Shown here: in pieces, positions 1 through 9,081 of the stretch | How positions within the stretch are numbered: the first letter of the stretch is position 1 | Layout of the letters: every line of letters begins with the position of its first letter | Assembly (NCBI GenBank): GCA_018398585.1 | Contig: JAGTTD010000014.1 | Span: 18,351,387-18,415,386, forward strand | Length of the DNA stretch: 64,000 nucleotides | Direction: 5' to 3' | Origin: Simmondsia chinensis | Lineage: Eukaryota > Streptophyta > Magnoliopsida > Caryophyllales > Simmondsiaceae | Program-made: the position numbers and the translations under genes | The notes under the pieces: generated by a model | The model's input: the letters and a program-made list of their open reading frames with translations, nothing else | Told to the model about the DNA's origin: nothing | The model's database searches: none

Positions 1-687
1 CACAATCTTGGATAAGAAGATGTGAAAGGTACTTTAGGTTCTATGCTACTCCAGAGATAGAGAAGGTTGAGTTGGCCGCGATTTATTTGCTAGGAGATCA
101 AGAAGTTTGGTATCACATTAGAATCCATAGCAATCCATCTATAATGTGGCAAGGATTTGTGGATGAATTGTGTGAAAGATTTGGCGATGAAGATCTGGGT
201 CGTGGACAATTTCAACAAGTTAGCTCAAGTAAGTAATGTCAAGGAGTACATGACTCGGTTCGAAAATTTGAAGGCAAGAATGATGTCCATAAATCAGGGA
301 GCAAAGGAAGCCTGTTATGTGTCTAGCTTCATTAGTGACCTCAAACCCAAGATCAAGAATCTAGTAAAGGCACTTAATCCTCCAACTCTGTCTAAAGCTT
401 ATTCGAAGGCAAGATCGTATGAATCTACGGTACTAACCAACTTTGAAGAGGGTCAAAGGAGTCAGTCAGTGGCTTTCTTGCCTCAAGTTGCACCTGAAGG
501 AACTAAAGCATTGAGGTTAGAGGAGAAAAAGGCACAAAAGCTATGGTTTAAGTGTAATCAAAAGTACTACTTTGGTCACAAATGTAATCCTCAAAGTCTA
601 ATGGCAGTAATGGGAATTGAATTTGAAGAGGATCATGGGGAAAGTTTAGAGCCATACAACCAAGTTAGGGAACGTTTGGAGGTTTAG
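1..687 (+). pseudogene. Ty3/gypsy gag fragment (Gy-A), frameshifted
   Basis: This is the 3' part of a retrotransposon capsid gene and it is open to the left window edge. Frame 3 from base 3 reads QSWIRRCERYFRFY...LCERFGDED. Near base 190 homology moves to frame 1 (VDNFNKLAQVSN...VKEYMTRFENLKARM), so one frameshift has occurred. The order of motifs matches two other gags in this window (11,801 to about 10,400 and 44,106-42,946, both minus). The zinc knuckle near residue 128 reads WFKCNQKYYFGHKC. The first Cys of the CCHC knuckle, present in the Gy-B copy (CFRCNQPYQPGHRC), is Trp here. No protease or pol follows. It is non-functional. Confidence 0.85.
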
Positions 688-901
688 ATATAGCCTCTTG
701 CAGCACACTGGCTCGCGAATTTGGTGTCAAAGAGCAAAGTGCTCATCCGGCTGCAACATATTGCATCAATAACTGGAAGTCTGCACCAAGTATCTCACTT
801 CCAGCTGCAAGTTTAGAAGATTTCAGCATCAATAAGAGCTCTTCAAGTCACAATGCTCTCTAATAAGATTCTAGAGGACAAGAATCTCTAGGGGGGAGTA
901 T
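688..901 (+). other. Gy-A 3' untranslated segment with polypurine tract
   Basis: This stretch joins the gag stop directly to the 3' LTR, so protease, RT and integrase are missing. It ends with the phrase GAGGACAAGAATCTC followed by AGGGGGGAGTAT, a polypurine tract for plus-strand priming. The same ending occurs at 41,281-41,310 in LARD-2, which shows the two elements are related. Confidence 0.65.
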
Positions 902-1337
902 TGTCATGATTGTGATAGGAGGAGATAAGTAGTAATAATTCATAAGTAATAATCTAGTAGCTCTTGTCAATAATGGTCTTGTAATTACCTTAGTTCTTGT
1001 CAATAATTGGTTAGTTGGTTGTCTTAGTCAATACTGTTAGTTTGTCGATCAAGTTTGGCGGCTGCGCTTGCTTGTAAGTCGGTTAGCTAGTGTCCTAATG
1101 CATTGTATAACTAGTAATCCATAAGTAGTATAAATATCTTGTTTCTCTTGTAAAGATGGATATGATGAATGATAATTGATATCTCTCTCTCTCTCAACTA
1201 TAATTCTTTGGACTTCTCTTCTCTATTCTCTCTTAATCTCGTCTACTTCTCTCTAATCTTGATCTATTTCACTTCTTATCTCATCTTATACTCTTTTATC
1301 CCTAGGTTATGATAAAGATTTATCTTGAATCATAACA
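902..1337 (+). repeat. 3' LTR of Gy-A
   Basis: The LTR begins TGTCATGATT and ends AATCATAACA, near-perfect 10-bp terminal inverted repeats shared with the LTRs of Gy-B and LARD-2. It follows a polypurine tract. Its length is 436 bp. Bases 1055-1062 (TTGGCGGC) fit the E2F site consensus TTSSCGSS. After base 1337 the sequence returns to integrase coding of a different gypsy, so Gy-A was inserted there. The left partner LTR is outside the window. Confidence 0.8.
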
Positions 1338-1875
1338 CAAACATATTCTTTCAGGATTAAAGTGACGATTAGATCAAGCCAAAGGAAACTGCGGCGGAAG
1401 AGTTGCCTAGTGTGTTATGGGCCTACAGGACAATGATACAAAATGCCATAGGAGAAACCCCGTACGTATATGGTGTAGAGGCAGTATTACTATTAGAGAT
1501 AGGGGAACCCAATCTTCGAATTCAAAGCTACCATCGAGAACACATTGAGGACACATTGAGACAGTCGTTAGGTGAGGTAGAGGAAAAATGCGAAAATGCA
1601 TTAATCAGGATGATCTGTCTGAAACAGAGAATGTCAAAATACTTCAACTCCAAAGTGAAAAAGTGAGGCTTCAAGGAAGGGGAGTTGGTGCTAAGATGAA
1701 CGGAAGCCTTCGGTCACCGCCATGGCAAGCTAGCAGCCAATTGGGAGGGTCCCCATAGGATTTCTCAAGTCACCTGAGATGGAACCTACCATTTGTCACG
1801 GATGAATGGGGCTCCGGTCTCGAGGATGTGGAACATATTGTACTTAAGAAAAACTATGTATGAGATCATGCTAAG
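1338..1875 (+). pseudogene. Gypsy integrase C-terminus (Retand/Tat-like)
   Basis: From about 1395 the frame reads ELPSVLWAYRT, GETPYVYGVEAVL and EIGEPNLRI. This is the end of the integrase core and the start of the C-terminal region as known for the Tat branch of Ty3/gypsy. Past a stop at 1663 the same frame goes on with FKEGELVLR and GKLAANWEGPHRI, then SRMNGAPVSRMWN, ending near 1875. Stops and a frameshift near 1390 show it is dead. The Gy-A insertion removed the view of upstream pol. Together with the tandem repeat and the antisense ORF that follow, it suggests a Retand-type element. Confidence 0.75.
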
Positions 1876-1920
1876 AATATGTATGCACTCTCTCTTCTTG
1901 AATTTCTTTCCCCCATCCAG

Positions 1921-2110
1921 AGAGGCGAAATACGTCAAGCCATAAGCCCTCCTCAGACAGGCGAAGTACATCAAGCCATAAGCCCTCTTCAGGTAGGCGA
2001 AACCAATCCAAGCCATAAGCCCTTCTTGGGCAGGCAAAACACATTCAAACTTTAAAACCTTCCTAAGCAGGCACGATAAATTTAAGCCGTTCCAATGCAG
2101 GTGCAACAAA
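1921..2110 (+). repeat. Degenerate tandem repeat, unit about 37 bp
   Basis: About five units run head to tail. Each starts with a form of CAGGCGAA and contains AGCCATAAGCCCT. The first three units are close to each other; the last two have decayed. A tandem block between the end of pol and the 3' LTR is typical of Retand and other Tat-lineage elements. Confidence 0.75.
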
Positions 2111-2345
2111 TTCTAGTTAAAATTGTGCCCCCAGGCGGATTAATCTAAGAAATCAAAATCAAAATTGCAAGATCTATTTCATATAGAAGATTAAGCCTTC
2201 CTTTCAAAGCCACAAAAAATACATAAGCGTCGAGGAAAGCTCTCAAAGGGATACCCATATTGCTAGTACAAAAAACAACAAAACAAAGATCATTAAAAAT
2301 AACTACTTAACCTCTAAAGAACAAAAGGAAGGCATATGTAAAAAA
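2111..2345. other. Non-coding stretch between tandem repeat and antisense ORF
   Basis: It is AT-rich with short A-runs. I see no reading frame, RNA gene or inverted repeat. By position it belongs to the non-coding 3' part of the Retand-like element. Confidence 0.4.
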
Positions 2346-2349
2346 CAAC

Positions 2350-4734
2350 CCCCCTCCCTGGGCTAATGAGGGGCAGTCTTCATAGAATCTATGAAGCTTG
2401 TAGCACTCGATCTTCGTGCCTTCACGTCTTAAAAAACCGAACAAAACACTTCTTGAAGAAAAGGAATCCCCAAATTTGGCTCTAGGTGCTTCTCTTTCTT
2501 CACTGCAGCACTCACCCTAGTATCGAAACCCTTCCAGTACTCTGCAACCCTATAATCTCGGAATTTCGAACTAGCCTTAAATTCAGATACCACACGAGAA
2601 ATTTGACCGGGGAACCTTCGAGATTCGAGAATTCAACTCTGAAATGGAGGAATCTTTGGAAGCAATTAGGGATTGAAGCTCTTAAATGGTAGAATCTTTA
2701 GAAATAGCATGAGACTTAAGATCTAATAAACGAGATTCAAGCTCTTCATTCAGTCTACGTAATTCCTTCACCTCTTGGGCGCAATATCTCCAACGGGAAA
2801 GAACAAAAGCCAATCACACAAAAAACTGAGCCAGGAGAAGCAAAGAGTTAGAAGAATTCCCCTCCCATTAAAGTAAAAAGGGAATAGCAAATACCTGTGA
2901 TAAAAAAGTGGACGCATTCTCTGGGTTCATCTCATTCAGACGGACGAAATCATCAGGAAGAAGAAAACAGGAACATATATCCCAGCAAGCATCAGCATTG
3001 TCTAAGAAAACAAAGGTAAAGGAAAATGCAAGGAAATTCACTTTCTCCGACCCTAAGACATACGAGCCAAAACCCTTTGGAGTAGAAGAAGGACCCCTCA
3101 TAGCCACATCCATCCCCTCCTTAAAAGCTCGAGAATGGGATACACCTTGGTCCGAGACAATATTGAAGGCTTCTTCAGGGATGGGCATAGATGGAGGGCG
3201 CTCATCCATAGGAGCATACATAGGAAGGTCCTCGAAAATGGAAGGAGAAGATTCCATCAAGTTAGAACTAGAGGAACCTAAAGCCTCCGGGTAGCCAGTA
3301 GTTCTGCTTCCTAAATCCCGATCAGTAGAACTCATTGAACGTACCCACGCAGTAGAAGGAACACCTATCGGAATGGCAAACTCAGAAGAAGCTTTGTAAC
3401 AATAGGGGACTTGGGGGCCGGAATCGCCATGAAAACCCCTAATTCTCGAACTGGTTCCTTCCTCGAGCCTGCAGGAGACGCAGTTACAATAGGAATGCAT
3501 CTATAACCATGGTCTTTAAAGGACTCCAAAAGAGAAGACATTTTAGCAATATCAACGCTAACCAATTCGTCGGCTGCAAAAGGAAAAACAAAGTTCAGAA
3601 GACGATCAACAAATATATATATATATAAACAAAAAAGACTGACAATAATTACCTCAGAAAGGCTTTTGATAAGCCCAGCCTTGACAAGCACTATTTCTTG
3701 TTCAGGTAACTCCTTAGAAGCTAAAAACCTTTCACCCGCAATATTTTTGTCAAAATAATGGATAATATATTTTTCCTGGGAAGTTAGGACATTCATCTGT
3801 ATGGGATAGGGACGTTGCATTGTACTCCACGTTGTGAGAAACAAAGGAGGAGAAGGGGGTCTTACCTAGATGAACTTATTTTCCCAGTTTTTCACATTAG
3901 AATGATTGTGTTTTATGAAAATACCCCCCCAACTCTCAAAAGAGACAACATGTTTGAGGTACCTAATCTTGAAAAGAATATCGAAAGCTCTAAAAGAAGG
4001 AACAACGTTATTTACAAAACACGTAAGTAAAAAACCATACACCTTCCCAAACCTATTAAGAGAAACTTGACCAGGACAAATGTTACAGTGTTGAAGTAAT
4101 TGCTCCACAAAAGGAGGTAAGGGAAAACGGGCACCCGCTTCTAAAGAATCTACAGAAATAGAAAAACTCACCTCCTTAGGAGGAAACAAAGGACAATTGT
4201 TTGGAAGGGGTCCCTACACTTCGTAATCATCCGTGAAAAAATACATAGAACAAAAGCAACATTCCCAGTGCTCCAAGTGCTCCCGCCTAAGCAGGGTTTG
4301 ATGGAGGTGGATGTACGCGGCCTTTCCCTTGAGGGGTGCTAACCCGAAGGAAGGCTGCTTCTAAGAACCCTAACCTGAGGAGTGCAACACGAGGACTTCC
4401 CAGGAGGTCACCCATCTTGGTACTACCCTCGCCCAAGCATGCTTAACTTCAGAGTTCTAATGGGATTCGGTGCTTGTGTGTTGGTACCCTCTTAGGTTAG
4501 GGAAAAAAAAAAAATAGGACGAATCATGATAACCTCTTTCTCGCCGAAAGTGCTTGAACGAAAGTCCCCAAAGGACGAGTTGAAACGATCTCAAGGAACC
4601 TGACCGCCAAGAGAGAGCTTTCATTTGGAGGACACCAATTTAGCATCGGCAATATCCTCCACCTCGGGAGACAATGCACCCTCACTCCATACCTCAAAAG
4701 TGGAGGCCTCAACGTGGTGCCGCTTATATACCAT
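2350..4734 (-). pseudogene. Antisense ORF of Retand-like element (putative gypsy-type transposon protein)
   Basis: On the minus strand a start at 4734 gives MVYKRHHVEASTFEVWSEG, followed by ALSPEVEDIADAKLV. After a SINE interruption the frame 4189-3866 has LEAGARFPLPPFVEQLL and GKVYGFLLTCF, the pattern of the plant 'putative gypsy type transposon' domain (Pfam PF04195). It continues through 3844-3365 and 3500-2868, then a coiled-coil segment at about 2790-2600 (EVKELRRLNEELESRLLDLK), and ends near 2460 with FKASSKFRDYRVAEYWKGF. Retand, Grande and RIRE2 carry an ORF in antisense between pol and the 3' LTR, which fits this position. Frameshifts, stops and the SINE inactivate it. Function in the family is unknown. 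Confidence 0.65.
4256..4497 (-). mobile_element. 5S-headed SINE, copy A (old)
   Basis: On the minus strand the 5' head (4490-4383) is a full-length 5S rRNA derivative with the internal Pol III promoter core GAAGTTAAGCATGCTTGGGC and GATGGGTGACCTCCTGGGAA. The body and tail follow, ending near CACTGGGAATGTTGC at 4256. It is the same family as copies at 13,581 and 24,975. A weak candidate target duplication is GAAAAAATACATAG (4235-4248) against an A-run ending AATAGG (4502-4518); this copy is the most diverged at its tail. It lies inside the antisense ORF. Confidence 0.75.
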
Positions 4735-4810
4735 CGAGAAGACATGAAAAAAAAATGTGCCAAAAACAAAAGAAAGAAAGGAAAGAAGATGGTAAAAATT
4801 AAAGGCTTAC

Positions 4811-5180
4811 TTGTATCCAAAATCCCTCTACCCGCAACAATAATAAATGACGCTGCCACCAAAGAAGAGAGCCTGGCCTTCTGAATCCCCTCATTTCCCA
4901 TGGTTAATGTAGTGCCATCTACCCACAAGAGGACGTCTTTGATCATCCCCTTACTCAACTCCCCCTCCTTGTACATCTAGGAGGGTAGAGAAACGGGGAG
5001 TGTGACAAATTAAAGGATCGTGTGGAGCAAAAGGGTGAAAAGAAAAATCAAATACAACCCAAAAACCCACCAAAATGCGAAAAAATGCTTATAGTAAAGG
5101 AAAGAGGACTTACCTGTGAAACAAAAGGAAGCAAAACGTCCTTCAAATAGGCGCCAGGCGAGCCAAATTTGGGCTAAGAA
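4811..5180 (-). other. Two candidate exons of an unidentified gene
   Basis: On the minus strand, sequence to 5114 reads AYLKDVLLPFVSQ and meets a perfect donor CAG/GTAAGT. After 137 bp an acceptor CTAG opens a second block (4976-4811), MYKEGELSKGMIKDVLLWV...AASFIIVAGRGILDT, which ends at another GTAAGC. The two blocks join in phase 0. I do not recognise the protein. They lie between the F-box pseudogene and the antisense ORF on the same strand, so they could be host sequence or extra exons of the antisense ORF. They may also be chance. Confidence 0.35.
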
Positions 5181-5249
5181 GGATTAGGTTTCCCCCTCTT
5201 TAACAAAAGAAGAACAAGAAGGGAAAAGGAAAAAAGTACCCAGCCCATG

Positions 5250-5256
<7 letters not shown>

Positions 5257-5295
<39 letters not shown>
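5257..5295. repeat. (TA)n microsatellite
   Basis: An uninterrupted TA dinucleotide tract of about 38 bp ending in TATAG. Tyr-Ile repeat ORFs on the minus strand here are artefacts of it. Confidence 0.9.
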
Positions 5296-5297
<2 letters not shown>

Positions 5298-5514
5298 TGC
5301 ACACAAAAAACTTTTATAAAATACATATAAATAAAACGAAAATATAAACATAACAACATCTTGACCCGAAAAGCGGCAAAAAGAAAACAGCCCTTTCATT
5401 TAACACAAAGTTTTATACGACACCTTACCTATCACAATGCAAAGAAAAACCCCTAAAGGGTAACCCATTCATACATAGGGTTTGTTACAAGAAGAGAAGA
5501 ACTGAAAAGCGGAC

Positions 5515-6512
5515 CTAAAATGACAATATGGGACCCAGCAACTTGGGGTAAAGTGTCCTCACATAAGGGTAAACTAAAAGGAGTCCTCCATGCAGGTATT
5601 GGCACAAGCGCTCTAGATACCCATGATTAGCTCCATTCAGACAATAGCGATATATCCCGTCTTCACAGGCAAAAATCAGATATTCACTTGAAATTAAGAA
5701 GCCCGGCAATATATGATGTGCTCTGCATCCAAGGAGTAGGGAACCAGAAGTGCACGTTTTTGTAGTGAAATCGGGAAGAAAAGTCATCACGATTGCGAAG
5801 CAACCATACTCCAAAAAGGGGTCCATGCAGCAAAACCAAGCACAAAGTAGTCCTCCTAGTAGGACGAAATCCCATCGAAAAAGACCCACATCATCACAAT
5901 GGACTATACAATGATGAGTCCCGGGAGGAAAGAATAAGAATTCGACAGTGTTTTGCTGATGCTTAAGTAGGAGAGAAGGGGAGACTGATCCGAGATATAG
6001 GGGCCCGAATCTGACATCAAATACATAACGTCATCTAGACAGATAGGGACGTGAAATAATTAGTTTCGCCCCCCAGCATTTAACTTGCCCTTATAAACCC
6101 ATCTATCCTCCGAAGCAAACACTTTGTGGGTACTAGGCCACTTGCCTCCTTCTAACTCGGGGATAGGGTCATAGAATAATAGATGAACGAAAATGTCGAA
6201 GGAAGTTGTGGAATCCCAACACCCTAGAATAGCAGTCATAGGGCACTCCACATATAGAGATAATGCCTCTTCAGTCTGAAAGCCTAAAGGCAAGTAGAAA
6301 CGAGTGGCGGGATTAAAAATTGATAAGTGGGAAGGGCCAATCGGGTTAAACTCCCTACATAAGACCAACCCCCCCGTGATACCACAAGATCCTCTTATGA
6401 CTTGAAAGAAAGTCCACAGAAGAGCAGGGAAGAACCATCTCAGTGGATGGGACACTGGGACAAGCCGTAACATCATCTGGATCAAAATAACGAGGAGACT
6501 GAATCAAGACAC
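5515..6512 (-). pseudogene. F-box protein pseudogene, C-terminal part
   Basis: The minus strand encodes an F-box-associated region: GSCGITGGLVLCREF, then IFNPATRFYLPL, VPICLDDVMYLMSDSGPY and, at the end, YRYCLNGANHGYLERLCQY with LLLVYPYVRTLYP. This series is typical of plant F-box proteins, which recruit substrates to SCF ubiquitin ligases. Frame 6485-6060 and frame 5889-5515 are the same frame, broken by in-frame stops at about 6060, 5909 and 5861. Upstream, another frame reads IQSPRYFDPDDV up to the Gy-B insertion at 6513, so a frameshift is also present. The N-terminal half continues beyond Gy-B at 12,279. The F-box identity rests on remembered family patterns. Confidence 0.6.
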
Positions 6513-6915
6513 TGTTAGCTTCCAATTCAAAGATTGAAACTTAACCTTGTAGAAGAAAGAGTTGAGATGAGAAGAGAAGTGAAAGGGGATGAGAAATAGA
6601 GAAGGAGATGAGAAGTAGAGAGAGAAATTCCAAAGGAAAATCTTATTGTTATTGATTGAATCCTGAAATTACATGTTTAGAGCATATTTATACATGATCG
6701 AAACATTGAATCAAGACAACTAACTCTAACCACCTCTTAACCGACATTGGCGCCAAAACCAGTTAGCCGCCAGATTTGGCTTGCTAAGACCAACTAACCG
6801 ACTCTCCTCAATACCAAGACCCTGCTAACAGATATTTGAATACAAGGCAACACAATAATGAAGACATTACCCAAAATACAACCAATATTACAACTAGAAC
6901 TAAAGAATCATAACA
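6513..6915 (-). repeat. 3' LTR of Gy-B
   Basis: Read on the minus strand it starts TGTTATGATT and ends GGAAGCTAACA. A TATA-like box (TATAAATATG on the minus strand, near 6686-6695) and the palindrome TTGGCGCCAA at 6747-6756 are present. It is preceded by AAGAGAGAGGGA, the polypurine tract. The pol stop codon TGA lies inside the first bases of this LTR. Confidence 0.9.
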
Positions 6916-7514
6916 TTCCCTCTCTCTTGAGAAGCTTCTTGTCCTCAAGGAGTAAAATTAGGGAATTGGCTCTTCAAAAATGTGAGATTTTGCCAAGTCA
7001 CGAAGCTTTTATCCAAATTATGCCATTGCACCAAAACTTCTTGCAAAGCACCATGTTCCATCTACAATGCTCTCCGAGCCTTGACAGCAGCAGGTTGCAG
7101 CAGCAGAGTGCCATGAGTTCCTGCTTCTGGTGGCTCCCGTGAGATCTCGGCTCCCTTCTTGACTTGCTTTTTAAGTAAAGAGACATGGAACACCGGGTGA
7201 ATGTAAGATTGAGGAGGTAAGTCAAGTTTGTATGCAACTTTGCCAATTTTCTCCAAAATCTTGTATGGGCCAAAGAAGCGAGCACTTAGCTTGACATTTT
7301 TCCTGACAGCCAAAGAAGACTGTCTATAGGGTTGTAATTTGAGGTAGACCATATCACCAACTTCATAGTTTTTGTCTGCCCTCTTTTTATCGGCATAAAA
7401 CTTCATTCTTGCTTGAGCTTGTAAGAGATTGTCTTTAAGTAGCCGTGACATTTGCTTCCTCTGCTGCAAGTAATCAGCTGCTGCAGAAGCGGTTGGCATG
7501 GGTTGTTGCATCAT
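6908..7514 (-). pseudogene. Gy-B integrase C-terminus with chromodomain-like tail
   Basis: The frame 7514-7062 gives MKFYADKKRADKNYEVGDM, VYLKLQPYRQSSLA, FFGPYKILEKIGKVAYKLDL and HPVFHVSLLKK, the GPY/F module of gypsy integrases. Beyond a stop at 7062 the minus strand reads LQEVLVQWHNLDKSFVTWQ, a chromodomain-like segment that in chromoviruses directs integration to marked chromatin. It ends LLEDKKLLKREGML with its stop inside the LTR. Confidence 0.8.
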
Positions 7515-7532
7515 GAATGGAGTAGGAGGGCT

Positions 7533-8108
7533 CTAACCATACAATGCTTGGAAAGGAGTGATGCCAATAGATGCATGAACATGTGTGTTGAACCAAAATT
7601 TAGCTAGAGAGAGCCATCGGTTCCATTCTCTAGGCTGAGTGAAAACCATACTTCGAAGATATTGCTCAATACATTGGTTAACACGTTCAGTTTTCCCATC
7701 CGTTTGTGGATGATACGATGAGCTAAGTGCCAACGTAGTGCCCAATAACTTGAACAACTCCCTCAAAAAATTGCTTGTGAAGATCTTGTCCCAATCCAAA
7801 ACAATGGATTGAGGCAACCCATGTAACTTGTATATGTTGCCAAGGAAGATCCTTGCTAATCTTTTAGTTATAACAGGTCGGGTAAATGCAATGAAGTGGC
7901 TATATTTGGTGAAACGATCCACTACCACCCATATGACTTCCTTGCCTTCGGACCTTGGTAATCCCTTAATGAAATCCATGCTAATGTTGATCCATGCTCC
8001 CTCCGGGATGGGAAGGGGCTGAAGAAGACCCTTGTAACGATGATCGCCCAGCTTGGTTTGTTGACATACCTCACAAGCCTTAACATACTCACTCACTGCC
8101 TTCTTCAA
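7533..8108 (-). CDS. Gy-B integrase core
   Basis: The 191-residue block starts with the second half of the zinc motif (CEVCQQTK). It has the first catalytic Asp in SMDFIKGLP, the second in VLDWDKIFTSNF (normally SDRDK, so the Ser and Arg are changed but the Asp is kept) and the Glu in PQTDGKTERVNQ. It ends FWFNTHVHASIGITPFQALYG at a stop (7531). Integrase inserts the cDNA into the host chromosome. The block itself is open, but the full polyprotein is not. Confidence 0.85.
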   Translation of the reverse strand: MKKAVSEYVKACEVCQQTKLGDHRYKGLLQPLPIPEGAWINISMDFIKGLPRSEGKEVIWVVVDRFTKYSHFIAFTRPVITKRLARIFLGNIYKLHGLPQSIVLDWDKIFTSNFLRELFKLLGTTLALSSSYHPQTDGKTERVNQCIEQYLRSMVFTQPREWNRWLSLAKFWFNTHVHASIGITPFQALYG

Positions 8109-8201
8109 GCTTGGCCCACTAAAATAAGCTTTAATCCTTTGATAAGTACCTTCTATACTGGCATGACCTCCCCAAGTTGCATCATGAGAGGCTCAAATAA
8201 T

Positions 8202-9066
8202 CTAATTCCTCAATTCAGTTGCTGAGCCAATATACAATCTGCCGTGAATTCTGATCAGACCCCTCTGCACTGAAATACCATTTTCATTGTCGATCCTTCC
8301 TGCGTCTTTCACAAGGTTAGCAGCCACACACTCTTGGGCAAAAGAATCACCTTCATATGACTTATAAACTTCTTCCATCCATAAAGGAATCACCACGGTT
8401 GTTGCACTGCAGAAACCTTGTTCAGCATCCTCAAATTTTCTGGATAAAGCATAGGCTACAACATTTTCCTTGCCTTTTCTGTACTCAATGACATAATCAA
8501 GGCCAAGCATCTTCATTAGACCCTTCTTTTGAATCCTCGTTACAATCTTTTGCTCAAGAAGGTGCTTGAGGCTTTGGTGATCCGTTCGAATAATGAACTT
8601 GTGGCCATCCAAGTAATGCCTCCATTTCTCAACGGCTAAAACAATTGCTAAATATTCCTTCTCATATGTCGACATAGCTTGATGCTTGGGACTAAGAGCT
8701 TGACTCAAATAAGCATTGCCTTCCTTGTTGGGAAAGAACAGCTCCTATTCCCGAACCGCTTGTATCTGTCTCCAGCACAAAGCTTTCAACAAAATTGGGC
8801 ATTGCCAACACGGGTGCCGCACATAGCTGACTTGAGGCCTCAAAAGCAACTTGAGCCTTCTCCGACCATAAGAATGCATCTTTCTTTAGGAGTTCAGTTA
8901 AAGGTTTTGCAATGGAGCCATATCCTTTAATGAACTTCCTATAATACTCGGTCAAACCCAAAAAACCTCTCAATTGCTTCAAGGTTATTGGAATTGGCCA
9001 ATCTTGCATTGCTTGTACCTTAGTAGGATCAATGGAAACTCCTTCTTGAGAGATGACATGGCACAA
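8202..9066 (-). pseudogene. Gy-B RT connection and RNase H, frameshifted
   Basis: The frame 9066-8692 carries [16 protein letters not shown] and [16 protein letters not shown], the thumb of gypsy RT, then [18 protein letters not shown], the start of RNase H with its Asp. A frameshift near 8700 leads into 8708-8202: [36 protein letters not shown] and KGKENVVAYALSRK. A stop at 9079 separates it from the RT core. RNase H removes the RNA strand during reverse transcription. Confidence 0.85.
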
Positions 9067-9081
9067 ATATTCAAGCTTTGT

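Noticed and set aside
4383..4490. Functional 5S rRNA gene
   Set aside because: Single isolated copies with mutations, no 5S spacer array or T-run terminator, fused to a SINE tail and bounded by target duplications in two of three cases.
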